From Tessaracoccus lapidicaptus (GTDB taxonomy: Bacteria > Actinomycetota > Actinomycetes > Propionibacteriales > Propionibacteriaceae): a stretch of 64,000 nt of DNA. A model generated the notes under the pieces. It had not been told where the DNA came from. It ran no database searches and worked only from the letters and a program-made list of their open reading frames with translations. The stretch is from positions 79,111 through 143,110 of the forward strand of contig NZ_MBQD01000027.1 in NCBI RefSeq assembly GCF_001693815.1. Reading direction: 5' to 3'. The position numbers were made by a program, and so were the translations under genes. Positions 54,234 through 61,640 of the stretch are shown here, one piece after another (the first letter of the stretch is position 1; every line of letters begins with the position of its first letter).

Positions 54234-54658
54234 CGTCTGCTCCTATAGGTGTCCACCGGTGAGGTCTTGGTGGCGGTCAGGGTGCGGGTCTGGGGGAAGC
54301 CGGGTAGCCCCACACCGAAATCGACGGTGCAGGTCACAGTGACCACCACGCTCGCCGGTGAACCCAGCGGCGCCCGCAGTCCCGCAGTGTTGACCGTCAC
54401 CGACGACGTGCGGCAGGCGGTTCCGGACTCGACGAGCGTCGAGGCGGCCACCGCCCGGGCGGAACTCGTCGCCGTGGCGGTGTCTCGTTCGATCGAGGCG
54501 GCGCGGGCGGCCTGCGAGGCCGCGGAGGTCACCGTCATCTGGGCCAGTGCGTGGGTGGCCAGCACGATCAGCAGGCCGACGACGCCGAGGAGGACAGGCA
54601 GAATGATCGCCGTCTCGACGGCCACCATCATCCCCCGCTGATTATCGGTCCTCGGCAT
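54230..54658 (-). CDS. TadE-family pseudopilin
   Basis: A 142-residue protein. The start MPRTDNQRGMMVAVETAIIL has a prepilin-like junction RG-MMVAVE with the Glu, then the hydrophobic helix LPVLLGVVGLLIVLATHAL. The rest is an outside domain with a Cys pair (GTACRTSS and VTVTCTVD). TadE proteins are minor pilins needed for Flp pilus assembly. It lies six bases from the next gene upstream and overlaps the one downstream. Confidence 0.85.
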   Translation of the reverse strand: MPRTDNQRGMMVAVETAIILPVLLGVVGLLIVLATHALAQMTVTSAASQAARAASIERDTATATSSARAVAASTLVESGTACRTSSVTVNTAGLRAPLGSPASVVVTVTCTVDFGVGLPGFPQTRTLTATKTSPVDTYRSRR

Positions 54659-54664
54659 CGCAGA

Positions 54665-55594
54665 TCAACCCCCGGTCGTGACGTTGACGACCTGGACCTC
54701 CGCGATCCGCAGTGTGGCGGTGTCGCCGATCTGCAGGGTGATGGTGCCGCTCTGCCCGATGCCGGACCAGTTCACCACCCAGTGGGTGGTAGCAGTGACG
54801 GTGTACTCGCCGTCCTTGGCATACCTGTGGCCGCAGTCCGGGGACGGTTCGTTACGCACCCACATCGATTGCCACGGCTTCCCCAGTCCACAGGTGACGG
54901 TGGTCCCGTCGCCCATGTCCCACACCACCTTCGAGACCCGGCCGGTGGCGGTCACGCTGTACCCCGCCTCGGAGACGGACTTGGTGATCGGTCCCCACGT
55001 CGACGGTGACGGGTTCGACACCCACATCCACACATTCCAGCCGACGTAGCCAAGATCGCGGGGTGCGCGTTCGGCCTGCTCGGGAAAGGTGCCCATGCGA
55101 ATCGCGGAGAGCTGCATCCGCTCTACCGCCCGCCGCGCGAGCTCGGCCGGATCCGGCGGGGCCGGCAACTGAAGCGCGGCGACCCAGATGTCCCACGTGG
55201 TACTCCATCCACCCTCGACACCGTTGCGGCACTCGACGATCGAGCCATCGGTGCGGCCGTTCCAGATGGCGTCAGTCAACGGTGGCTGGGCAGCCTTCAC
55301 GCGGGCGTAGCACTGCAGATCCGGCCGCCACGCGAGCCCCCACTGGTAACACGGCACCTCGGTGCCCATGGCGGTGTAGCAGCCCGTGGGCGCCGAACCG
55401 CCACCGCGCCCACTCCCCTGCCCGCCACCGCCACCGCCACCACCCGACGATCCGGTCACCTCCACAGACACCACGATCGTGTATTCGTTGAGGAAGGCCC
55501 CGCCCGTCACGTCGGCACGGGCGTTGGCGACGTCCCCGCCGAACAGCAGACTCAAGGCAGAAACGAGTGCTAGCACTACCGATCGATTCAGCAT
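54665..55594 (-). CDS. Secreted Cys/Trp-rich protein with PKD-like end
   Basis: A 309-residue exported protein. Signal peptide (VVLALVSALSLLFGGDVANA), a Gly-rich linker (GSSGGGGGGGGQGSGRGGGS), then YTAMGTEVPCYQWGLAWRP and DGSIVECRNGVEG with paired Cys. The C-terminal SKVVWDMGDGTTVTCG and HRYAKDGEYTVTATTHW are a PKD-like beta sandwich. Position inside the Tad operon suggests a surface or pilus-tip role. No enzyme motif. It overlaps the lipoprotein gene by seven bases. Confidence 0.75.
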   Translation of the reverse strand: MLNRSVVLALVSALSLLFGGDVANARADVTGGAFLNEYTIVVSVEVTGSSGGGGGGGGQGSGRGGGSAPTGCYTAMGTEVPCYQWGLAWRPDLQCYARVKAAQPPLTDAIWNGRTDGSIVECRNGVEGGWSTTWDIWVAALQLPAPPDPAELARRAVERMQLSAIRMGTFPEQAERAPRDLGYVGWNVWMWVSNPSPSTWGPITKSVSEAGYSVTATGRVSKVVWDMGDGTTVTCGLGKPWQSMWVRNEPSPDCGHRYAKDGEYTVTATTHWVVNWSGIGQSGTITLQIGDTATLRIAEVQVVNVTTGG

Positions 55595-56187
55595 GAGTCG
55601 GCCGCCTCGCTTTGGCCACCGTTGATCCGCCAGCTGTTGCCCACTTCAATGACATCAAGTCTGAAGTCGACGAAGCGGAGACGATTCGGATCAAGGACTG
55701 ACTCACCGTCGGCGCCGACGAGGTCGCTGTTGGTGCTGTCGCTGCAGACGTGCACCTCGACGGAGCGGACGCCTCCCGCCTCCACTACCGGTCCCACGCC
55801 CTTGTAGGTGTATGTGTTCTGGCCGACCTGGACGATGCCCTTGCTGCGGTAGTCGTTGAGGAGCTCCGCCTCGGCGGCGGTGTGCGTCCCAGTCGTGATG
55901 TTGGCCACCTGCTGGAAATCGGCGTCGGGGTCGCTTCGCACCGCGTTGAGTGCCCGGAAGTACTCGACCGCGGCGGCTTGAGCGGCCTCCTGCTCGGGAG
56001 TCAGGGTGCTGGTGGGCGACGGTGACGGCGACGCGACGGTGGGCGTCGGCGAGACGGTGGGCGACGGGGCGGCGCTTGTGGAGCTGGTCGTTGGGGCGGG
56101 GGTCTCGGCGGCGTCGGGTGTGCAGGCGCTGAGGAGCATCAGGGTGCTGACCGCCAGGAGGGCTGTGGGTGCGAGTCGCTTCTTCAT
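55588..56187 (-). CDS. Tad-locus lipoprotein
   Basis: A 199-residue lipoprotein. The signal peptide ends LMLLSACTPD. A Ser/Thr/Pro linker of 45 residues precedes a domain with EYFRALNAVRSDPDADFQQV and FRLDVIEVGNSWRINGGQ, an NTF2-like shape often seen in Tad clusters. TGAGGAGAGACC precedes the ATG. It probably sits at the outer face of the membrane and helps pilus assembly or stability. No exact family name. Confidence 0.75.
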   Translation of the reverse strand: MKKRLAPTALLAVSTLMLLSACTPDAAETPAPTTSSTSAAPSPTVSPTPTVASPSPSPTSTLTPEQEAAQAAAVEYFRALNAVRSDPDADFQQVANITTGTHTAAEAELLNDYRSKGIVQVGQNTYTYKGVGPVVEAGGVRSVEVHVCSDSTNSDLVGADGESVLDPNRLRFVDFRLDVIEVGNSWRINGGQSEAADSC

Positions 56188-56196
56188 GGTCTCTCC

Positions 56197-56586
56197 TCAG
56201 GATGGGGTGAGTCGTTGAGTGGGTGCGGTGGCTGTCACGTCGATCCTGACGGGAAACCCGGGGATCACGCGCAGCGCCATGCCAGTCACGGTGACAGTGG
56301 TCAGTCGCGCGGTCCGGTTGGCGGTGACCTGAACGGTATCGAGGGATCCGTTGTCGGCAGCCGCGGCAGCGGCAGCCTGCCCGTGAGCTGGGGTGGCGTC
56401 CAGGGCGGCGGCGGCGCGGGCCCCGTCCTGCGCGGCGGCGTGGGCGGTCGCTTGGGCCCAGCTGAGCATGGCCCACTGCATCGCCAGCCACAGTGCACTG
56501 AGGACGAGCGGGAAGAGGATGGTGGACAGGACGCTGGAGCTGAGGCCCCGCTGGTCCTGGTCAGGAGGGGAGGTTGGCCTGCACAT
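56197..56586 (-). CDS. TadE-like minor pilin
   Basis: A 129-residue protein. DQDQRGLSSSVLSTILFPLV shows the prepilin-like RG-L junction and helix but lacks the Glu at +5. The outside part (ANRTARLTTVTVTGMALRVI) is short. It overlaps the Flp gene by 26 bases. A pseudopilin with changed processing, or one not cleaved at all, is possible. Confidence 0.72.
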   Translation of the reverse strand: MCRPTSPPDQDQRGLSSSVLSTILFPLVLSALWLAMQWAMLSWAQATAHAAAQDGARAAAALDATPAHGQAAAAAAADNGSLDTVQVTANRTARLTTVTVTGMALRVIPGFPVRIDVTATAPTQRLTPS

Positions 56587-56743
56587 ATGCGGTGATCGCG
56601 GAGATGATCAGCACCGCGATCGCGACGGCGCCGGCGAGCAGGATCGCGTTCTCGGTGGACTGGGACAGGCCTCGCTGATCCCTGCCGCGGGGCTGCTGGA
56701 GGGTATGGAGGGTGGCGGTGAGGTAGCAGTACAGAGCGAGCAT
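56561..56743 (-). CDS. flp: Flp-type pilin
   Basis: A 60-residue protein with AAAGGA before its ATG. The leader is 22-23 residues, then RG-LSQSTENAILLAGAVAIA with the Glu near +6 and the single hydrophobic helix. This is the major pilin pattern of Tad systems, though without the usual downstream Tyr. It is the only candidate for the main subunit. It lies 17 bases after tadC, so it is made in large amounts only if it has its own strong translation. Confidence 0.75.
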   Translation of the reverse strand: MLALYCYLTATLHTLQQPRGRDQRGLSQSTENAILLAGAVAIAVLIISAITAYVQANLPS

Positions 56744-56760
56744 GAAGGGGTCCTTTCGGT

Positions 56761-57654
56761 TCAGATCATTCGGAGGACTGCGGGGACGACGAGGGTGATG
56801 GCCAGGACGAGGACGAGACCGGCGACGGGGACGGCGATGCGTTCGCCGGCGGCGTTGGCGCGTGAGATTTGGGTGTTGAGGGTGGCGTTGCGCATCGCTG
56901 CGGCGCGGGCGCGCAGGGAGTCGTAGACGCGGGTGCCGTCGGAGCCTCCGAGTCGCATGATGTCGGCGAGATCCGTCAGGTCGGGCAGGTGTAGGTGGTT
57001 GCCCATGTCGGCCAGCGCGCCCCACGGGTTTTGGCCGGTGTAGTTGGTGCGGCGCAGTGTGGTGGCGAGGCGGTGGAACACCCAGGAGTCGCCGGTATCG
57101 GCGGCACGGATCAGAGCTTGCGGCACGGTGGCACCGGCCAAGCGTTCTAGGGCCACCATTTCGACGAAAGCGCCCAGGGCGTAGGAGAACTCTTCGCGGG
57201 CCTTACGGGCCTGGTCACGCAGTTCATTGTTGGGAAGGAACCACAACAGGATCGCGAATCCCAGGGAGCCGAGGACGGGGACCGCGACGGGAATCGGCAG
57301 GCCCAGGAGCATCGTCGCCACAGAGATCACGGGCACCACGAGCAGCCCGAGGACGGCGGAGATGATCTTCGAGCCGTAGAACGCGGCCCTGGTCCGCCCT
57401 AGCAGCGCCAGGTCCTTCTCGGGCGGTGCACCCCAGACGACCGCCGGCAGGTGCTGCTCGGCCCAGCGACCGAGGCGCACCTCAGCGTCCACCTTCCCCG
57501 CAGCATCGACCGGGTCGGCGGTGAGGCTGGTGGGTTGGAGGCGGCCGATGGCGTCCTTGAGATGCACCGGCGCGGGGACCATGCCGACGACGATGAGCAC
57601 CACGCCGGCGGACAGCATCGCCCCGGACAGCATGGCCAGCTGCAGCCCGGTCAT
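56761..57654 (-). CDS. tadC: TadC inner-membrane platform protein
   Basis: A 297-residue GspF-like membrane protein. The N-terminal helix LAMLSGAMLSAGVVLIVVGM, the helix pair AVLGLLVVPVISVATMLLGL and the C-terminal VAGLVLVLAITLVVPAVLRM are present. FVEMVALERLAGATVPQALI is the family's cytoplasmic helix. TadC pairs with TadB to form the base on which the ATPase TadA pushes out pilins. It overlaps tadB by four bases. Confidence 0.9.
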   Translation of the reverse strand: MTGLQLAMLSGAMLSAGVVLIVVGMVPAPVHLKDAIGRLQPTSLTADPVDAAGKVDAEVRLGRWAEQHLPAVVWGAPPEKDLALLGRTRAAFYGSKIISAVLGLLVVPVISVATMLLGLPIPVAVPVLGSLGFAILLWFLPNNELRDQARKAREEFSYALGAFVEMVALERLAGATVPQALIRAADTGDSWVFHRLATTLRRTNYTGQNPWGALADMGNHLHLPDLTDLADIMRLGGSDGTRVYDSLRARAAAMRNATLNTQISRANAAGERIAVPVAGLVLVLAITLVVPAVLRMI

Positions 57655-58502
57655 GACGCTGCCTGACGGTCAGCGACGGCGCTGCCCATGAAGCGGGGCA
57701 GCGGGGCGGCGGCGCTGATCCGCCGCATCCACAGCAACGCGGCCAGGTAGAGGCCCATGAGCACGGTGAGCAGCACCTGTCCGAGCGGAGTGCGGTAGGG
57801 CTCGACGTAGCTGCCCGCGAGGAACAGGCCGCCGAGGAGAACGGCGGATATGGCGGTGATCATCCGGGCCGCGGTGCGGGCCTTCTGCTGCTCGGTGTGG
57901 ACCTGGCGACGGGCCCGGACGTCGGCGTCGATCGACTCGGCCAACCCTGCCATCGCGGACGCGACGCCGGGGCCGCGGCGCTCCGACGCCAGGATCAAGG
58001 TGGCCACGAACAAGTCCCCGGTCGCATCGTCGAGTTCGTCGGCGAACAGCCGAAGAGCCTTCCCGGTGGCCACGTTCGCACGCACCCGCGCCGCGAGACG
58101 TCCAATCTCCGGGGCCAGCGCGGCAGGAGCGGAGCGGGCAGCGTGCAGGATCGCCTGCTCCAACCCACGGCCCACGGTCAGGACCCCTCCCAGGCCACGT
58201 GCGAAATCGGCCAGCGCGTTGAGGCGCTCGATGCGATCCTTCGCCCGCCCCTTCACAATCCGCCACACCATCACCGACACCGCCGGCACCAGCACCAGCG
58301 CCACCAGCCACCCGGTCACCGCCGCCAGCACCGCACCTACCGCCACACCCAGCAACGCGACGCTGCGGGTCGACGAGCTGACCCGGCGGCGACGTGTGCG
58401 TGGCGGCTTCGGCACGGGGGCAGGGCGGGGGGTCAGGCCATAGATGAGGCCTAGGACCCCAGCGACCATCAACGCCCCCGACAGAGCAGCAATGAGCATC
58501 AT
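57651..58502 (-). CDS. tadB: TadB inner-membrane platform protein
   Basis: A 283-residue GspF-like protein. Helices at the start (LIAALSGALMVAGVLGLIYG), in the middle (LLGVAVGAVLAAVTGWLVAL) and at the end (LLTVLMGLYLAALLWM) surround the cytoplasmic GGVLTVGRGLEQAILHAARS domain. It overlaps tadA and tadC by four bases each. Partner of TadC in the pilus platform. Confidence 0.9.
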   Translation of the reverse strand: MMLIAALSGALMVAGVLGLIYGLTPRPAPVPKPPRTRRRRVSSSTRSVALLGVAVGAVLAAVTGWLVALVLVPAVSVMVWRIVKGRAKDRIERLNALADFARGLGGVLTVGRGLEQAILHAARSAPAALAPEIGRLAARVRANVATGKALRLFADELDDATGDLFVATLILASERRGPGVASAMAGLAESIDADVRARRQVHTEQQKARTAARMITAISAVLLGGLFLAGSYVEPYRTPLGQVLLTVLMGLYLAALLWMRRISAAAPLPRFMGSAVADRQAAS

Positions 58503-59998
58503 GCGAGGGTCCCCTTCTCTGCGTTGAAGCCGGCCAGGTCGAAGCCGTAGCGCTCGAGGGCCCGGAACCTGGGGGGCAGGATCTGCGCGGTGGCGCGGTG
58601 GCTGCCCGGTTGGGCGGCGAAGATGGTGGTGGTGGCGTAGCCCTTGGCATCCTCACCGGGTTCGACCGCGATGATCTCCGACACCCACCGTCGCTTGCGC
58701 CAAGTCCCGTCGCCCTGGGGGACGGATTCGACCTGCAGCTGCACGATCACGTCGATGTCCTCGGCGATCACGTTCAGTGCGTACTCGCGGGTGATGTTGG
58801 CGCCCTCCTGCGTCGCACACGTCACCAGCTTCCTGATCGCGCCCTCCGCTGATCTCGCGTGGGTGGTCGACATCGATCCGGACCCGGACTGCATGCATTT
58901 GAACATGGTCACGATCTCCGACCCGCGGACCTCACCGACGATCGTGTAGCTGAGGTTGGCGCGCAGGGAGTCTTCGAGGGCCTCACGCACGGTGTACTCG
59001 CCGGCGCGGCGACCGTTCAGGCCGATCTCCCCTGAACCGGGGTTGGCCTGCCACTCGTGAACCACCTGATGGTCACCGGTGTCCTTGAGATACAACTCGT
59101 ACTCGGTCTCGATCGTGCCGATCTGCACATGGGGCGGAAGCTCGTGTGCCAACGCCCGCAGCATCGTCGTCTTGCCCGTGCCCTGATCGCCGGAGACCAC
59201 CAGCGACATCCGCGCCTGCACCACCGCCGACAAGAACGAGGCCGCCACCTGCGACAACGAGCCCAAAGCGACGAGCTCGTGCAGGCCGGCGTCGACCAGC
59301 CGGTTGCGGCGGATGATCACCGTCGGCCGAGACGTCACCCACGCCGACGCGAACAGCCGCGCGCGATTGGGCAGCGCCAGGTGCAGCTTCGTGGCCGCCT
59401 CGGAGAACTCCCGCGGCTTCGGCTGATGGGCAGCCATGAACGTCAGATACTCGATCAGCTGCTCATCGCTCGACGCCACCGGAGGCGCCGGGACCAGTTC
59501 CCCGTCGCTGTTCTCCACCAACACGTTGTCGAAGCCGGAGATGATCACATTCTCCACCGCATCGTCATCCAGGTACGGCTGGAGCCGGCCAAGCCGGAAC
59601 ACGGCATCGAACAAGGCCTGCGCGAGCCGGTCCTGATGGTCGAGGGTCCAGGTCAGCTGGCCCCGCACGGTGGACGCGCGAGACTCCTCCTCCAGCACCG
59701 CGGCGATGATCTCCCGCCCCACCGCCTCGCGGGCGCCCGACCCCGGATCACGCTCCGACAGTTCAGCGGAGACACGTTCCCGCAGCACATCGACCAGATC
59801 CCAGTCAATGTCACCGTCGAGGCGACGCTGGACCCGCGCCACCGGCTCAGGCCGCGACGCAGACGCGGCGGCGGGGGCTTCACGCCGTGGGGCGTCGCCG
59901 GGCACCATGCGGAACCCGCCCCGGGTGCGGCCCGCCGGGGGGGTCGGCTTCGCGAACAGCGCCAACGTACCCGGGTCGAACTCGGCCGCGTCAGACAT
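58499..59998 (-). CDS. tadA: TadA/CpaF pilus assembly ATPase
   Basis: A 499-residue secretion ATPase (VirB11-like). N-terminal disordered region, then VENVIISGFDNVLVE, the Walker A SGDQGTGKTTML, the Asp box IGTIETEYELYLKD, and Walker B TIVGEVRGSEIVTMFK, followed by the His box MSTTHARSAEGAI. Hexamers of TadA drive extension or retraction. GGGAGGTGGC precedes its ATG and it overlaps cpaE by eight bases. Confidence 0.94.
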   Translation of the reverse strand: MSDAAEFDPGTLALFAKPTPPAGRTRGGFRMVPGDAPRREAPAAASASRPEPVARVQRRLDGDIDWDLVDVLRERVSAELSERDPGSGAREAVGREIIAAVLEEESRASTVRGQLTWTLDHQDRLAQALFDAVFRLGRLQPYLDDDAVENVIISGFDNVLVENSDGELVPAPPVASSDEQLIEYLTFMAAHQPKPREFSEAATKLHLALPNRARLFASAWVTSRPTVIIRRNRLVDAGLHELVALGSLSQVAASFLSAVVQARMSLVVSGDQGTGKTTMLRALAHELPPHVQIGTIETEYELYLKDTGDHQVVHEWQANPGSGEIGLNGRRAGEYTVREALEDSLRANLSYTIVGEVRGSEIVTMFKCMQSGSGSMSTTHARSAEGAIRKLVTCATQEGANITREYALNVIAEDIDVIVQLQVESVPQGDGTWRKRRWVSEIIAVEPGEDAKGYATTTIFAAQPGSHRATAQILPPRFRALERYGFDLAGFNAEKGTLA

Positions 59999-60719
59999 GA
60001 GCCACCTCCCTCAACGCCATCGCGTGGAGCTGCTCGGCGGCCTGCCGCAGCCCACGAGTCAGACCGCGGCCGCGTTTGGGCTCCGGCCTTCCGTGGCTGA
60101 GAACTTCTGCCTCCCCCGGCGCCCACGGCAGCTCGAACGCCACCGGATGCTTGACAACCGACGCGACCGAGGAGCTGCTGTACGGGCGGCCCGGGCCCAC
60201 CACCACCAGCCGGACAGGGATCTCGTCGGGGAGGTCCGCGGCCGACGCGGCGGCCACCGACGGCAAATCCGAGCGCAGCACCAGCAGCACCTGATCACAG
60301 CCCCGCACCAACGGCGCGGCGAGATGGGTGTGGCCGAGGCGGCCCAGATCGATCAGGACATCAACACCGAGCTGCGACAAGCCGCGAACCTGGACGGCCA
60401 GCGCCGGCCACAGGTCCGTCAGACCGCCAGCCTGCGTCGCACCAGCAGGCCCCGGGATCAGCGAGGCGGTCTCCGACAGGCGAAGCGGCATCTCCCGCAC
60501 CGCCGCCTCCAGCGAACCCTGGCGGTGAGCTGACCACAACTCCACCAATGTTCCCGGATGGGGCACCGTGCCGCCGAAGTAGCCGCCCAGGATCGCCGAC
60601 CCGCCCACGGGGTCAGCGTCGATCAGCAGCACCTGGTTCGGCCACGCCAACGCCAACCCCAGCGCGGTCGTCGTCACCCCAGGCGCCCCAGCTGCCGACG
60701 TCAACGCCAAGACAGCCAT
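59991..60719 (-). CDS. cpaE: CpaE-like localisation ATPase with altered P-loop
   Basis: A 242-residue MinD/ParA-like protein. SAAGAPGVTTTALGLALAW takes the place of the deviant Walker A but lacks both Lys residues, so it may not bind ATP normally. VLLIDADPVGGSAI is the Asp switch. CpaE proteins place the Tad machine at one site of the cell. It overlaps cpaB by one base and tadA by eight. A similar degenerate P-loop protein is at 28623-29375 in the transfer operon. Confidence 0.82.
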   Translation of the reverse strand: MAVLALTSAAGAPGVTTTALGLALAWPNQVLLIDADPVGGSAILGGYFGGTVPHPGTLVELWSAHRQGSLEAAVREMPLRLSETASLIPGPAGATQAGGLTDLWPALAVQVRGLSQLGVDVLIDLGRLGHTHLAAPLVRGCDQVLLVLRSDLPSVAAASAADLPDEIPVRLVVVGPGRPYSSSSVASVVKHPVAFELPWAPGEAEVLSHGRPEPKRGRGLTRGLRQAAEQLHAMALREVAHV

Positions 60720-61420
60720 CAGTTGTCCCTCGAGTCGAGCACCAGCGCGGCCCGGCCCAACGCCGCCGCCGCCGCTGTCCGCGCCGCATCCGCCTGATCG
60801 ACCTCCACCGACACCGACACCTGACCGGACGCCTCATCCCGGGCCGTGGCCACCACAACCCCCGGTATCACCACATTCACGTCACACGCCACCGTCGCGG
60901 TGCCCGTCTCGGCAGAGCTCTCCCCCGCCGCGCACGCGTAGGCCGGTTCGGTGAGGATCACCCGCACACGGTCGCCCACAAGCAACTCGATCGCGGGCTC
61001 CGCCCCAGGAGGCAACGACATGCCCACCACCGTGCGACCGACCGAGGGCACCATCTGCTCCACAGCCACGGTCGCGGACACCAACGTGCCTGCAGCCACA
61101 TCGTGCGCCGCCCGTTGGCCGAGCAACGTCGGCAGCTGGTCGGCCTCGAGGTAGGCCAGCTGCTGATCGGGGGCGATCTGCACCGTGGTGAACATCTCAG
61201 CCGTCATCAGCTGTCCCCGAGCCACCGGAACCCGGGCCGCGACCGCCTCCACGGTGGAGCCCAAGGACAAGAACACCAGCGCCCCGCCCCCAGCACCCAG
61301 CAGGATCAGCAGGCCCGCCAGCACCGCTAGCAGAGGGCGACGCTGCCGGCGCACCGCAGCGGGCGTGACGATCGGCGGCGCCGGCGCAGCCGCCTGTTCT
61401 GCTGCCAGAGTCTGTTGCAT
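60719..61420 (-). CDS. cpaB: CpaB/RcpC-like SAF-domain protein
   Basis: A 233-residue bitopic protein. A cytoplasmic tail of about 35 residues, a helix (PLLAVLAGLLILLGAGGGAL), then a SAF domain with ARVPVARGQLMTAEMF and VVGMSLPPGAEPAIELLVGD. SAF proteins in Tad systems line the periplasmic passage or bind the wall. ATG 61420 follows AAGGGAGTG. It begins the downstream part of the Tad operon after a 220-base gap. Confidence 0.82.
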   Translation of the reverse strand: MQQTLAAEQAAAPAPPIVTPAAVRRQRRPLLAVLAGLLILLGAGGGALVFLSLGSTVEAVAARVPVARGQLMTAEMFTTVQIAPDQQLAYLEADQLPTLLGQRAAHDVAAGTLVSATVAVEQMVPSVGRTVVGMSLPPGAEPAIELLVGDRVRVILTEPAYACAAGESSAETGTATVACDVNVVIPGVVVATARDEASGQVSVSVEVDQADAARTAAAAALGRAALVLDSRDN

Positions 61421-61640
61421 GGTCACACTCCCTTGAACCCCGAGCCGCCCCACCCACAGCGGAAACAGCGTCCCTGAAATTCACATCAACCCCGAGCACC
61501 TCCCGCACTAGGCGGGAGCCCCCACTCCGTTCGTCGGCCCGCCACGCACCATCGACGCGACACACAGACCCGACGCCCGACACCGGCCTCGGCGCCGGGC
61601 AATCTCACTGTAAAACGCGGGCGGGGTCACCCCCCGGGGG

